A program made the translations under genes and the position numbers. Source: Bacteroidales bacterium (GTDB taxonomy: Bacteria > Bacteroidota > Bacteroidia > Bacteroidales > P3). From it: DNA of 64,000 nt. The notes below the pieces were generated by a model. The model worked only from the letters and a program-made list of their open reading frames with translations. It had not been told where the DNA came from and did no database searches. Positions 8,817 through 16,887 of the stretch are shown here, in pieces. The DNA lies in contig JAILAT010000047.1 in NCBI GenBank assembly GCA_024681475.1, positions 1 to 64,000 of the forward strand, given 5' to 3'. Each line of letters begins with the position of its first letter. The first letter of the stretch is position 1.

Positions 8817-8849
8817 GCAGGGGCGGAGGCCGAAGGCCGGAACCCCTGC
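8817..8849. repeat. Nested hairpin after the array
   Basis: GCAGGGG at 8817-8823 pairs with CCCCTGC at 8843-8849, with an inner hairpin GGCC-GAA-GGCC at 8828-8838. It could terminate transcription or belong to the same class of intergenic hairpins; no U-run is present. Confidence 0.45.
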
Positions 8850-8881
8850 TTTAAGAGTCATTCCCATGTAGCCCTGAAGGG

Positions 8882-8938
8882 GCGGAAGAATCGGTCTGTC
8901 AGTCTTCTGCCGCCCTTTCGGGGCTTGTTGCGCGCGGT
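8882..8938 (+). repeat. Right direct repeat flanking the hairpin array
   Basis: The copy of 7967-8023. Immediately after it, 8942-8959 reads CGCAAGGTGGTGAAACGG, identical to the codons for the terminal RKVVKR of B2, which suggests the relic of a lost family B gene. Confidence 0.75.
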
Positions 8939-9008
8939 ATGCGCAAGGTGGTGAAACGGCAGGCGAGGGATAGAGTGAATAGCTGGGATAGAGAGGATAT
9001 GAATAGCA

Positions 9009-9053
9009 GAGGCTCCCGGCTTCGCCTTATTGTGGGCGGTTGTCGGGAGCCTC
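9009..9053. terminator. Hairpin beyond the end of kbl
   Basis: GAGGCTCCCG at 9009-9018 and CGGGAGCCTC at 9044-9053 form a 10-bp stem with a 25-nt loop. It is positioned to end the leftward kbl transcript, but there is no clear U-run. Confidence 0.4.
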
Positions 9054-9080
9054 GTTGTTAGAGATAACAGGATTGTCGTA

Positions 9081-10262
9081 TTATCCCTCTATCTCCTTGC
9101 GGACTTTCTTGAAGGCCTCGATGCACTTGTCGAGATGCTCTTTCTCGTGGGCTGCGCTGACCTGTACACGGATACGTGCCTGTCCTTTGGGCACCACAGG
9201 ATAGTAGAAGCCGGTGACGAAGATGCCCTGCTCCTGCATCTTGGCGGCATACTGCTGGCTCTTGGCGGCGTCGTAGATCATGACGGCGCAGATGGCGCTC
9301 TCGCTGGGCTTGCAGTCGAAACCTTCCTCTTTCATGCGGCGCAGGAAGTAGTCGGTGTTGGCGTGCAGCTTGTCCTGCAGGGCGTTGGTCTCGCTCATCA
9401 TGTCGAACATGCGGATGCCGGCAGCGACGAGGCCGGGAGCCATGGAGTTGGAGAAAAGATAGGGACGGCTGCGCTGACGGAGCATGTCGATAATCTCCTT
9501 GCGGCCAGTGGTGAAGCCACCCATGGCACCGCCGAAGGCTTTGCCCAGTGTGCCGGTGAGAATCTCGATTTGGCCACGCAGGTTGTAACGCTCGGTCACG
9601 CCGCGGCCTGTCTTGCCGACCACGCCGGCGGAATGGCTCTCGTCGACCATGACCATGGCATCGTATTTCTGTGCCAGCTCGTAGATTTTGTCGAGGGGGC
9701 AAACGTTGCCGTCCATGGAGAAGACGCCGTCGGTGACAATGATGCGGAAGCGGTTCTTTTGGGCAGCCTTGAGCTGTTCCTCGAGGTCGGCCATATCGGC
9801 ATTGGCATAGCGGTAGCGCTGTGCTTTGCAGAGGCGCACGCCATCGATGATGGAGGCGTGGTTGAGGGCGTCGCTGATGATGGCATCCTCTTCGGTGAGC
9901 AGAGGTTCGAAGACACCGCCGTTGGCGTCGAAGCAGGCAGCGTAGAGGATGGTGTCCTCGGTGCCGAAGAAGTCGGCAATCTTACGCTCCAGCTGCTTGT
10001 GGAGATCCTGGCAACCGCAGATGAAACGCACCGATGCCATACCGAAGCCACGGGCATCCATGCCCTTCTTGGCGGCCTCGATGAGCTCGGGATTGTCGGC
10101 CAGACCCAGATAGTTGTTGGCGCAGAAGTTCAGGCACTTCTTGCCGCCCACCATAATCTCGGCACCCTGGGGCGACTCGATGATGCGCTCGTTCTTGTAC
10201 AAACCGGCGGCCTGGATGTCGGCCAACTCTTTTTTAAGATGTTCTTGGAATTTAGTGTACAT
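9081..10262 (-). CDS. kbl: Glycine C-acetyltransferase (2-amino-3-ketobutyrate CoA ligase)
   Basis: 393 residues, the usual family length. It is a PLP enzyme of the alpha-oxoamine synthase family and converts 2-amino-3-ketobutyrate plus CoA to glycine and acetyl-CoA in threonine breakdown. Visible family features are CLNFCANNYLGLADNP, the FGMASVRFICG segment, DALNHASIIDG, DESHSAGVVG and the PLP-lysine region TLGKAFGGAMGG. A second family member at 41495 is a serine palmitoyltransferase; this one has the Kbl-specific SVRFICG and KAFGGAMGG. No threonine dehydrogenase gene lies beside it. A TATCTTTG box on the same strand lies 46 nt upstream. Confidence 0.93.
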   Translation of the reverse strand: MYTKFQEHLKKELADIQAAGLYKNERIIESPQGAEIMVGGKKCLNFCANNYLGLADNPELIEAAKKGMDARGFGMASVRFICGCQDLHKQLERKIADFFGTEDTILYAACFDANGGVFEPLLTEEDAIISDALNHASIIDGVRLCKAQRYRYANADMADLEEQLKAAQKNRFRIIVTDGVFSMDGNVCPLDKIYELAQKYDAMVMVDESHSAGVVGKTGRGVTERYNLRGQIEILTGTLGKAFGGAMGGFTTGRKEIIDMLRQRSRPYLFSNSMAPGLVAAGIRMFDMMSETNALQDKLHANTDYFLRRMKEEGFDCKPSESAICAVMIYDAAKSQQYAAKMQEQGIFVTGFYYPVVPKGQARIRVQVSAAHEKEHLDKCIEAFKKVRKEIEG

Positions 10263-10307
10263 AATTACAGATATTTAACTATTAATGTATCGTTTTGAAA
10301 AATCGGA

Positions 10308-10315
10308 CAAAGATA
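10308..10315 (-). promoter_or_regulatory. -7 box TATCTTTG for kbl
   Basis: The reverse complement of CAAAGATA matches TAnnTTTG and lies 46 nt before the kbl start. Confidence 0.65.
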
Positions 10316-10401
10316 CGCAAAATGCTCCAATGCAGCAAATTTATTTTCGGAGATATGGTCAAAAGGGCTAAGGCACAGCGCACTAGGGCGGTGCGGCAGC
10401 A

Positions 10402-10704
10402 TCATTCGACACACTCGAGCAGAAAACTGACGGGGCGGAAGCCGTCGTTGCAGCTGATCATGGCCGACATGGGGTTGCGCATCCAGCCGTCATAGAAATT
10501 GCCATGCCCTTCGGCGAGCTGATGCACAAACCATTGCATCGACTCCCAGGCACTGTCGCATAGCCCCTCGGGCTGCTGGCCCTGACGGGCAATCCAACTC
10601 TGCCCCTCGTGTACCGTGCAGGCATGCTCGATGGGGTTTTCGTAGCGCTCCATGAGGTCGGCATAGACCGTCTGACGCACGGCAGTAATCTTTACATCGT
10701 TCAT
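10402..10704 (-). CDS. TIGR04076 family small protein
   Basis: 100 residues from the ATG at 10704 (MNDVKITAVRQTVYADLMER). A longer frame to 10758 would run over the promoter box at 10748-10755, so the shorter start is chosen. The K-I-T-A-V-R-Q-T start, a central E-G-x-x-CDSAW segment and a C-terminal I-S-C-N-D-G-F-R-P-V-SF motif fit the TIGR04076 family of small proteins of unknown role. It stands alone, head to head with ribBA. Confidence 0.7.
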   Translation of the reverse strand: MNDVKITAVRQTVYADLMERYENPIEHACTVHEGQSWIARQGQQPEGLCDSAWESMQWFVHQLAEGHGNFYDGWMRNPMSAMISCNDGFRPVSFLLECVE

Positions 10705-10747
10705 AATGTGACATTTATCAACCTGCTGGGAGGTGTCGTTTGCTTTG

Positions 10748-10755
10748 CAAAAATA
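10748..10755 (-). promoter_or_regulatory. -7 box TATTTTTG for the TIGR04076 gene
   Basis: The reverse complement of CAAAAATA. It lies 44 nt upstream of the chosen start at 10704. Confidence 0.6.
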
Positions 10756-10837
10756 CAAAAAAATGATGTTCGGGGAGCTTTTTTTTGTTTATTCGACAGG
10801 AATACGTTTTAAAACGAACCATATCGAGAATTTTGTG

Positions 10838-10845
10838 TACCTTTG
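10838..10845 (+). promoter_or_regulatory. -7 box TACCTTTG for ribBA
   Basis: TACCTTTG followed by CA matches TAnnTTTG, 41 nt before the ribBA ATG. No FMN riboswitch fits in the short leader. Confidence 0.65.
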
Positions 10846-10886
10846 CAACCGTAAACACTATATATAAAAATATAATTTATTACATT

Positions 10887-12098
10887 ATGGAATTTAAAGT
10901 CAACACAATAGAAGAGGCCATAGAGGATATCCGCGAGGGCAAATTCGTCATCGTGGTAGACGACGAGGACCGCGAAAACGAGGGTGACTTCATCATTGCG
11001 GCGGAAAAAATCACGCCCGACAAGGTGAACTTCATGCTCAAAAACGGCCGCGGCGTGCTGTGCGCCCCCATCACCGAGGAACGCTGCCACCAGCTGAACC
11101 TCGATATGCAGGTTCACGACAACACGTCGCTGCTGGGCACCCCGTTCACCGTCACCGTCGACCTGCTGGGCCACGGCTGCACCACGGGCGTGTCGATGTA
11201 CGACAGAGCCATGACTATCAAGGCCTTGGCCGACGACAGTACCGCTGCCGACGACCTGGGGCGCCCCGGCCATGTCAACCCTTTGCGCGCCCGCAACGGC
11301 GGCGTACTGGTGCGCGCCGGCCACACCGAGGCCTCCATCGACCTGGCACGTCTGGCAGGGCTGAAACCCGTTGCAGCGCTGATAGAAATCATCAACGAGG
11401 ACGGCACCATGGCACGTATGCCACAACTGCAGGAGGTGGCCAAACGTTTCGGCCTCAAGATAGTCACTATCAAGGACTTGATATCCTACCGCGTGGCCCA
11501 CGAGACCATGATACGTAAAGAAGAAGAGGTCTTCATGCCCACCGAGTGGGGCTCCTTCAAGCTGATAGCCTACACGCAGCTGGACAACGGCAACACACAC
11601 CTGGTGCTGAAAAAGGGCGAGTGGGATGCCGGCGAGCCAGTGCTGGTGCGCGTCCATTCGAGCTGCGCCACAGGCGACATCTTCGGATCGTGCAAGTGCG
11701 ACTGCGGCAAGCAGCTGCACCGCTCCATGGAGATGGTGGAGAAAGAGGGCAAAGGCCTGGTGCTGTACATGAGCCAGGAAGGCCGCGGCATCGGACTGGT
11801 CAACAAACTGAAAGCCTACCACTTGCAGGAAGAGGGGCTGGACACCGTGGACGCCAACCTGAAACTGGGCTTCAAGGCCGACGAGCGCGACTACGGCAGC
11901 GGCGCACAGATACTGCGCGACCTGGGAGTCTCCAAAATGCGTCTGCTGACCAACAACCCCGTGAAACGCAGCGGCCTGGAAGGCTACGGACTCGAAGTGG
12001 TGGAGACCGTCCCCATTGTGGTGGAGCCCAACAAATACAACGAGAAGTACCTTAAAACCAAGCAAGAACGCATGGGGCACCTGCTCAACCTGAAGTAG
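10887..12098 (+). CDS. ribBA: Bifunctional DHBP synthase / GTP cyclohydrolase II
   Basis: 403 residues from the ATG at 10887 ([15 protein letters not shown]). The frame is open further upstream, but those codons overlap the promoter. The first half is the RibB domain, making 3,4-dihydroxy-2-butanone 4-phosphate from ribulose 5-phosphate ([54 protein letters not shown]). The second half is RibA, opening GTP ([20 protein letters not shown] with its zinc cysteines, [10 protein letters not shown]). Both steps feed riboflavin synthesis in the cytoplasm. The gene stands alone with its own promoter. Confidence 0.96.
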   Translation: MEFKVNTIEEAIEDIREGKFVIVVDDEDRENEGDFIIAAEKITPDKVNFMLKNGRGVLCAPITEERCHQLNLDMQVHDNTSLLGTPFTVTVDLLGHGCTTGVSMYDRAMTIKALADDSTAADDLGRPGHVNPLRARNGGVLVRAGHTEASIDLARLAGLKPVAALIEIINEDGTMARMPQLQEVAKRFGLKIVTIKDLISYRVAHETMIRKEEEVFMPTEWGSFKLIAYTQLDNGNTHLVLKKGEWDAGEPVLVRVHSSCATGDIFGSCKCDCGKQLHRSMEMVEKEGKGLVLYMSQEGRGIGLVNKLKAYHLQEEGLDTVDANLKLGFKADERDYGSGAQILRDLGVSKMRLLTNNPVKRSGLEGYGLEVVETVPIVVEPNKYNEKYLKTKQERMGHLLNLK

Positions 12099-12171
12099 TG
12101 TCCCGCGCAAAAAACGGAGTGACAAAACAAGGTGGCGAGAAATAATTTTTTGCCATATCAAAAAAACTTCG

Positions 12172-12179
12172 TAATTTTG
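12172..12179 (+). promoter_or_regulatory. -7 box TAATTTTG for the zapA unit
   Basis: TAATTTTG followed by CA lies 30 nt before the coiled-coil gene. A TTTTTTG tract ending at 12152 sits about 19 nt upstream, in the place of the Bacteroidetes -33 element. Confidence 0.65.
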
Positions 12180-12201
12180 CATTCGCTAATTGTGTGACAA
12201 A

Positions 12202-12495
12202 ATGTATGACTTCGAGACCTCGCTAAGCGGGATAGACTACAAGATACGCCAGCTGATAGACGACAACAATCGGCTGAAAGCTAGAGTCTTGGAGTTGCAG
12301 GAACACGATGAGGAACTAACAGAAACAATTAACCACCAAAAGGAAGAAATAAAACAATTAAAAGAAGAAACCAATATATTAAAACTGAGGAATTCGCTTG
12401 AACAGAAGGGGGATTCTGCCGAAATAAAGCTCAAGATCAACCAGTTGATCCGAAATATTGACAAAAGTTTGGAATTATTGATGAAGGTTAACTAA
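12202..12495 (+). CDS. Small coiled-coil protein upstream of zapA
   Basis: 97 residues from the ATG at 12202 (MYDFETSLSGIDYKIRQL). A TTG at 12190 could add four residues but is less likely. Almost the whole protein is predicted heptad-repeat coiled coil, rich in Leu, Glu and Lys (IRQLIDDNNRLKARVLELQ, EEIKQLKEETNILKL). There is no signal peptide or membrane segment. It ends 3 nt before zapA, so the two are co-transcribed and probably translationally linked. By position and shape it may be a division-ring partner comparable to ZapB; this is inference only. Confidence 0.75.
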   Translation: MYDFETSLSGIDYKIRQLIDDNNRLKARVLELQEHDEELTETINHQKEEIKQLKEETNILKLRNSLEQKGDSAEIKLKINQLIRNIDKSLELLMKVN

Positions 12496-12498
12496 ACC

Positions 12499-12804
12499 AT
12501 GGAGACACAGTCTGTTACGGTCACAATACTAGAGCGCAGCTACAAGCTACAGATAGCCGCCGCCGAAGAGCGATACCTGCGCACCGCAGCATCGCTGATT
12601 GACGCCCAGGCGCGTCTGTTCGGCAAGCAATACAGCTATCGCGACCACCAGGACCTGGTAGCCATGGTGGCACTCTCGCAAATAACAGAACTTGTGAAGA
12701 TGCAAGAAAACCAGCAATATAAAGACAACGAACTGATTAAGAAACTGACAGAGATAGACTCACTTTTGGAGCAAAACCTGCACCCGACCCAAAACAGTTT
12801 GTAA
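12499..12804 (+). CDS. zapA: Cell division protein ZapA
   Basis: 101 residues. ZapA binds FtsZ and helps bundle its filaments. The N-terminal strand-turn (VTVTILERSYKLQIAAAEE) and following helix (YLRTAASLIDAQARLF), with a longer C-terminal coiled coil (ITELVKMQENQQYKDNELIKKL), match the family in order and length. It lies directly after a coiled-coil gene and before a 185-nt gap that leads to rny; the gap is a likely 6S RNA. Confidence 0.85.
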   Translation: METQSVTVTILERSYKLQIAAAEERYLRTAASLIDAQARLFGKQYSYRDHQDLVAMVALSQITELVKMQENQQYKDNELIKKLTEIDSLLEQNLHPTQNSL

Positions 12805-12805
12805 A

Positions 12806-12950
12806 CTCAACATCATTTACAAACCGAGTCTGCTCATGGGTGGGTAGGTTGTATGGCTGAGACATCCGGCGCTCAAATCCTTAATAGACCAGAGTTTACC
12901 AAAACTCCCGGCGGGCAAGGTGCAGGTTCTTTTACCAGACGGCAGACACC
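12806..12950 (+). ncRNA. ssrS: Candidate 6S RNA (6S-Flavo type) between zapA and rny
   Basis: A 185-nt non-coding gap with conserved-looking, GC-containing sequence unlike ordinary AT-rich spacers here. GTCTGC at 12826-12831 can pair with GCAGAC at about 12943-12948 to close a long irregular hairpin, and inside it GAGTTT-ACCA-AAACTC forms a small stem. 6S RNA lies directly downstream of zapA in gamma-proteobacteria, and Bacteroidetes have their own 6S class. The exact ends are not determined, and a structured rny leader is the alternative. Confidence 0.5.
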
Positions 12951-12989
12951 ACAACACAGCGATTTCCAACCCAAAAACACTTAACAACC

Positions 12990-14534
12990 ATGGAGATAAC
13001 TATTGGAATTATCATCGGACTGGTACTTGGGGCGGGAATAGGCATATTGTGCGCCACCAAGATACTCAGAAACAAACTGTTGGCCAAGAGCCAGCAAATC
13101 TTGAAGGACGCCGAAGAGAAAGGCGAGCTGCTGCTGAAAGAGAAGGAACTGAAGGCCAAAGAGCGCTTCCTGCAGCTGAAAAGCGAACACGACAAACAAT
13201 GCAACGAGCGCAACAACAAGCTGCAGAACGTGGAGCAGAAACTGAAACAGCGCGAGCAGTCGCTGGCCCAGAAGGTGGAAGACCTGCAGAAGAAGAGCAA
13301 CGAGCTGAAAACGGCCAGCGAAAACCTCAACGCCCAAATCGAGGTGCTGCACAAACGTCAAGCCGAGACGGAAAAAATCTACAAGGAAAGTCTTGAAAAA
13401 CTGGAACATATCGCCGGTCTTACCGCCGACGAGGCCAAGCAGCAGATGATTGAGATGATTACCGACGAGGCCAAGGCCGAAGCGTCGAACACCATCATGG
13501 ACATCGTGGAAGAGGCCAAGATGACCGCCAACGAGCAGGCCAAGAAAATCGTCATCCAGTCGATACAGCGCACCGCCACAGAGAGCGCCATTGAGAACAC
13601 CGTCAGCGTCTTCAACCTTGAGAACGAAGAGGTTAAAGGTCGTATCATCGGCCGCGAGGGCCGCAACATCCGCACCTTGGAGTCGCTCACCGGCGTGGAG
13701 GTCATCATCGACGACTCGCCCGACGCCATCATCATCTCGGGCTTCGACCCCATACGCCGTGAGATAGCCCGCCTGTCGCTGCACAAGCTGGTGACCGACG
13801 GCCGCATCCACCCCGCCCGCATCGAAGAGGTGGTGGCCAAGACACGCAAACAGATTGAGCAAGAGATTATTGAGGTAGGCAAACGCACCTGCATCGACTT
13901 GGGAATACTGAACATGAACCACGAGCTGATGCGTATGGTGGGCCGCATGAAATACCGTTCGTCGTATGGCCAGAACCTGCTGCAGCACAGCCGCGAGGTG
14001 GCCAATCTTGCCGCAACGATGGCATCGGAGCTGGGCCTGAATCCCAAACTGGCCAAGCGCGCCGGCCTGCTGCACGACATCGGCAAGGTGCCCGACAGCG
14101 AACCCGAACTGCCGCACGCCATCCTGGGTATGAAGCTGGCAGAGAAGTACAAAGAGCATCCCGACATCTGCAACGCCATCGGTTCGCACCACGACGAGAT
14201 GGAGATGACGAGCCTCATCGCTCCCATCATCCAGGTGTGCGACGCCATCAGCGGTGCACGTCCCGGCGCACGCCGCGAGGTGGTGGAGGCCTACATCAAC
14301 CGTCTCAACAAACTGGAAGAGATGGCCATGACATACCCCGGCGTGGTGAAGACCTATGCCATCCAGGCCGGCCGCGAGCTGCGCGTCATTGTGGGTGCCG
14401 ACAAGATTAACGACGTGGAAGCCAACAAACTGAGCTACGACCTGTCGCGCCAGATCCAGAACGAGATGACCTACCCGGGTCAAATCAAGGTGACGGTCAT
14501 CCGCGAAACCCGCGCCGTGAACTACGCAAAATAA
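12990..14534 (+). CDS. rny: Ribonuclease Y
   Basis: 514 residues. RNase Y is a membrane-anchored endoribonuclease that starts mRNA decay. It shows an N-terminal membrane helix ([20 protein letters not shown]), a long charged coiled coil to about residue 200, a KH domain ([38 protein letters not shown]) and an HD domain with LLHDIGK and SHHDEME. Length and order match the family (about 515-520 residues). Confidence 0.96.
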   Translation: MEITIGIIIGLVLGAGIGILCATKILRNKLLAKSQQILKDAEEKGELLLKEKELKAKERFLQLKSEHDKQCNERNNKLQNVEQKLKQREQSLAQKVEDLQKKSNELKTASENLNAQIEVLHKRQAETEKIYKESLEKLEHIAGLTADEAKQQMIEMITDEAKAEASNTIMDIVEEAKMTANEQAKKIVIQSIQRTATESAIENTVSVFNLENEEVKGRIIGREGRNIRTLESLTGVEVIIDDSPDAIIISGFDPIRREIARLSLHKLVTDGRIHPARIEEVVAKTRKQIEQEIIEVGKRTCIDLGILNMNHELMRMVGRMKYRSSYGQNLLQHSREVANLAATMASELGLNPKLAKRAGLLHDIGKVPDSEPELPHAILGMKLAEKYKEHPDICNAIGSHHDEMEMTSLIAPIIQVCDAISGARPGARREVVEAYINRLNKLEEMAMTYPGVVKTYAIQAGRELRVIVGADKINDVEANKLSYDLSRQIQNEMTYPGQIKVTVIRETRAVNYAK

Positions 14535-14544
14535 AAAAAACATT

Positions 14545-14579
14545 CCTCCAAGGCGAGGCAAAACCCTCGCCCCTGGAGG
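14545..14579. terminator. Hairpin between rny and lgt
   Basis: CCTCCA-A-GGCGAGG pairs with CCTCGCC-CC-TGGAGG around CAAAAC. An A-run lies on the left side, so it would be a good terminator for leftward transcription and a weaker one rightward. Confidence 0.55.
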
Positions 14580-14600
14580 AGATAAACAATATTCGACAGT

Positions 14601-15503
14601 ATGCTACTCAACACCTTGGCTGAGATACATTGGAACATGAACCCGATGATATTCCAGGTGGGCTCCTTCGGGCTCCGCTGGTACTCGCTGGGCTTTCTGC
14701 TGGCTTTCGTGTGCGGATACTACATGTTTGTCAGATTCTTCAAGAATGAGAAAGTTGACACCAAGTATCTCGACTCGCTGGTCATCTATATCTTTCTGGC
14801 GGTGCTCATCGGCGCACGTCTCGGCCACTGCCTGTTCTACGATTTCGGCTACTATTTCTCCAAAGCCCACTGGATGGAGATAATCCTGCCCTTCAACAAA
14901 GGTCCTCAGGGATGGTATTTCACTGGCTATCAAGGCCTGGCAAGCCACGGCGCAGCCATAGCCATCCTGATAGCCCTGTGGCTGTACAAGGTACGCTACA
15001 AGATGAACCCGTGGTGGCTGGTGGACCGGCTGGTGATAGTCATCGCGCTGGGCGGCGCCTTTGTGCGTATGGGCAATTTCTTCAATTCGGAGATCTACGG
15101 CGTGGAGACCACGTTGCCGTGGGGCGTGGTGTTCGAGCAGCGTGGCGAGACGGTGCCCAAGCACCCCACACAGCTCTACGAATCTATCAGCTACTTCCTG
15201 ATTTTCTGCGTCTGCCTCTTCTTCTACATCAAGAAAAAAGGGCATCTGCGCACTGGCCTGCTGTTTGGCTGGTGGCTCATCGCACTCTTTGGGATGCGCT
15301 TCCTGATTGAGTTTGTGAAGAGCAACGGCATCATCGCCGACCACAGCCTGAAGATGGGACAGGTGTTGAGCATTCCCTTCATCCTGTTCGGCGTGGTCCT
15401 CGTGGTGCTGGCCTACAAGAACAAGCTGCCCCGCCACATCTTCCTGACTCCCGACCACCAGCCACTGCCCGACAAAAAAGGCAAAGGCAAGCAGCAACAG
15501 TGA
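14601..15503 (+). CDS. lgt: Prolipoprotein diacylglyceryl transferase
   Basis: 300 residues. Lgt moves diacylglycerol from phosphatidylglycerol to the lipobox cysteine of prolipoproteins in the inner membrane. At least six hydrophobic segments are visible, with the family motifs LRWYSLGFLLAF, GARLGHCLFYD, GLASHGAAIAI (the conserved H-G), the signature region GAFVRMGNFFNSEIYG and HPTQLYES. The C-terminal tail is basic and lysine/glutamine-rich. Several lipoproteins in this window (18407, 19853, 20294, 46143) would be substrates. Confidence 0.95.
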   Translation: MLLNTLAEIHWNMNPMIFQVGSFGLRWYSLGFLLAFVCGYYMFVRFFKNEKVDTKYLDSLVIYIFLAVLIGARLGHCLFYDFGYYFSKAHWMEIILPFNKGPQGWYFTGYQGLASHGAAIAILIALWLYKVRYKMNPWWLVDRLVIVIALGGAFVRMGNFFNSEIYGVETTLPWGVVFEQRGETVPKHPTQLYESISYFLIFCVCLFFYIKKKGHLRTGLLFGWWLIALFGMRFLIEFVKSNGIIADHSLKMGQVLSIPFILFGVVLVVLAYKNKLPRHIFLTPDHQPLPDKKGKGKQQQ

Positions 15504-15531
15504 TGCCCACGGCCTATGCCAGAGGCATCGC

Positions 15532-15550
15532 CAGGAGCGTTACGCTCCTG
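15532..15550. terminator. Hairpin between lgt and gpmA
   Basis: CAGGAGCG-TTA-CGCTCCTG, a perfect 8-bp stem, within a run of further short inverted repeats (TGCC...GGCA). There is no U-run. Confidence 0.4.
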
Positions 15551-15621
15551 ACTGCCAAGCCATTGACGGCCTGGCAGCGATAACATAGTGAAACCAACAC
15601 AATATAAAAAGTAATAATCTT

Positions 15622-16368
15622 ATGAAAAAACTGATTTTAGTACGTCATGGCGAAAGCCAATGGAATAAGCTGAATCTTTTTACGGGCTGGACCGATGTAG
15701 ACCTCACCGAGGCAGGCATCAAGGAGGCCTACGAAGCTGGCAAACTACTTAAAAGCGAGGGCTATAAACCCGAAATATGCTTTACCTCCTACCTGAAACG
15801 TGCCGTGAAGACGCTGAACGAAATCCTCGACGCCATGGACATGGACTGGCTGCCTGTGGAGAAGAGCTGGCGCCTGAACGAGAAGAGCTACGGAGCCATC
15901 CAGGGTCTCAACAAAGTGGAGACCGCCGAGAAGTATGGCGACGCGCAGGTGAAACTGTGGCGCCGCAGCTTCGACGTGCAGCCACCGGCGCTGGCTATCG
16001 ACGACCCGCGCAGCCCCCGCAGGGATGCACGCTACGCCGAGGTGAGCGACAAGGAGCTCCCCCTCACCGAGTCGCTGAAGGACACCATTGCGCGCCTCAT
16101 GCCTTATTATCAGGGCCGTATCCGTCAGGCCATGGAAGAGCACGAAACGGTGATGATAGTGGCCCACGGCAACAGCCTGCGCGGCATCGTCAAGGAGCTG
16201 AAAGGGATGGGCAACGATGAAATTACGGAGTTCAATATCCCTACCGCGGTGCCCTACATTTTTGAATTTGACGACCAGATGAAGCTCCAAAAAGACTTCT
16301 ATCTGGGCGATCCCGAGGTTATTCGGAAAAAAATAGAAGGTGTTGCAAATCAGGCAAAAAAGAAATGA
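15622..16368 (+). CDS. gpmA: 2,3-bisphosphoglycerate-dependent phosphoglycerate mutase
   Basis: 248 residues, the usual dPGM length. It interconverts 3- and 2-phosphoglycerate in glycolysis. The phosphohistidine motif [10 protein letters not shown] is at residues 5-14, the [11 protein letters not shown] segment and the [10 protein letters not shown] region follow, and the second histidine is in VAHGNSLRG. The usual NERHYG motif reads [10 protein letters not shown]: the catalytic Glu and the Tyr are kept, while Arg-His is replaced by Lys-Ser. Confidence 0.95.
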   Translation: MKKLILVRHGESQWNKLNLFTGWTDVDLTEAGIKEAYEAGKLLKSEGYKPEICFTSYLKRAVKTLNEILDAMDMDWLPVEKSWRLNEKSYGAIQGLNKVETAEKYGDAQVKLWRRSFDVQPPALAIDDPRSPRRDARYAEVSDKELPLTESLKDTIARLMPYYQGRIRQAMEEHETVMIVAHGNSLRGIVKELKGMGNDEITEFNIPTAVPYIFEFDDQMKLQKDFYLGDPEVIRKKIEGVANQAKKK

Positions 16369-16426
16369 GCGGGCGAAAAATAATGCCCGAAAACAAAAAA
16401 AATTTGGCTGGTTGGCAAAAAGTTAG

Positions 16427-16434
16427 TACTTTTG
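16427..16434 (+). promoter_or_regulatory. -7 box TACTTTTG for the tRNA cluster
   Basis: TACTTTTG followed by CA lies 58 nt before tRNA-Ser. TTGG at 16412-16415 is a plausible -33 element. An inverted repeat AGGCAC...AGTGCCT follows near 16450-16473. Confidence 0.65.
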
Positions 16435-16491
16435 CACCCGATTTCTGTGAGGCACACTGCGTGTAACAGTGCCTAGAAATCGCAAAGCTAC

Positions 16492-16582
16492 GGAGAGGTG
16501 GGTGAGTGGCTGAAACCAACAGTTTGCTAAACTGTCGTACTCGATTAGGGTACCGGGGGTTCGAATCCCCCCTTCTCCGCCA
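16492..16582 (+). tRNA. tRNA-Ser (GCT)
   Basis: GGAGAGG pairs with CTTCTCC (one G-U). Anticodon stem and loop ACAGTTTGCTAAACTGT carry GCT, with a long variable arm typical of tRNA-Ser and a T-arm GGGGG-TTCGAAT-CCCCC. G is the discriminator and CCA is encoded at 16580-16582. Confidence 0.95.
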
Positions 16583-16596
16583 AAAAAAAAGCAATC

Positions 16597-16671
16597 CGGG
16601 ATATAGCGTAGTCCGGTTATCGCGCCTGCTTTGGGAGCAGGAGGTCGCAAGTTCGAATCTTGCTATCCCGA
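16597..16671 (+). tRNA. tRNA-Pro (TGG)
   Basis: CGGGATA pairs with TATCCCG. Anticodon arm CCTGC-TTTGGGA-GCAGG gives TGG; T-arm GCAAG-TTCGAAT-CTTGC. The CCA end is not encoded. Confidence 0.95.
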
Positions 16672-16677
16672 CGCAGG

Positions 16678-16703
16678 AGCTTACGAAAGTAAGCTTTTTT
16701 TTT
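16678..16703 (+). terminator. Intrinsic terminator after tRNA-Pro
   Basis: AGCTTAC-GAAA-GTAAGCT followed by eight more T. A classic GNRA-loop terminator. It suggests that the following tRNA-Arg is transcribed by read-through or from its own start. Confidence 0.9.
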
Positions 16704-16753
16704 GCAACAGCCGCTACCGCAAGTGATGGCAGCGACGAAGAAGAGTAAAAGAT

Positions 16754-16827
16754 GGCCTTGTAGCTCAGCTGGATAGAGCAACTGCCTTCTAAGCAGTAGG
16801 TCCTGCGTTCGAATCGCAGCAGGGTCA
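16754..16827 (+). tRNA. tRNA-Arg (TCT)
   Basis: GGCCTTG pairs with CAGGGTC (with G-U pairs). Anticodon arm ACTGC-CTTCTAA-GCAGT gives TCT; T-arm CTGCG-TTCGAAT-CGCAG. CCA is not encoded. Confidence 0.95.
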
Positions 16828-16834
16828 CAAAGAA

Positions 16835-16864
16835 CAGGCGGGCACCCAATTGGGTGCCCGCCTG
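16835..16864. terminator. Palindromic terminator between tRNA-Arg and ackA
   Basis: A perfect 30-bp palindrome (CAGGCGGGCACCCAA and its complement). It serves converging transcripts: tRNA-Arg from the left and ackA from the right. Confidence 0.8.
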
Positions 16865-16887
16865 CATTATAAAGGATTCGTATTGTA

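Noticed and set aside
9030..10298. Long rightward frame opposite kbl
   Set aside because: It is a mirror frame created by the codon bias of kbl; kbl itself is unmistakable.
10785..10886. N-terminal extension of RibBA
   Set aside because: It overlaps the TACCTTTG promoter, and RibB proteins begin where the ATG at 10887 is.
12855..12870. TPP riboswitch suggested by CTGAGA after zapA
   Set aside because: The rest of the thi-box (ACCTGATCTGG-like part) is absent and the downstream gene is rny.
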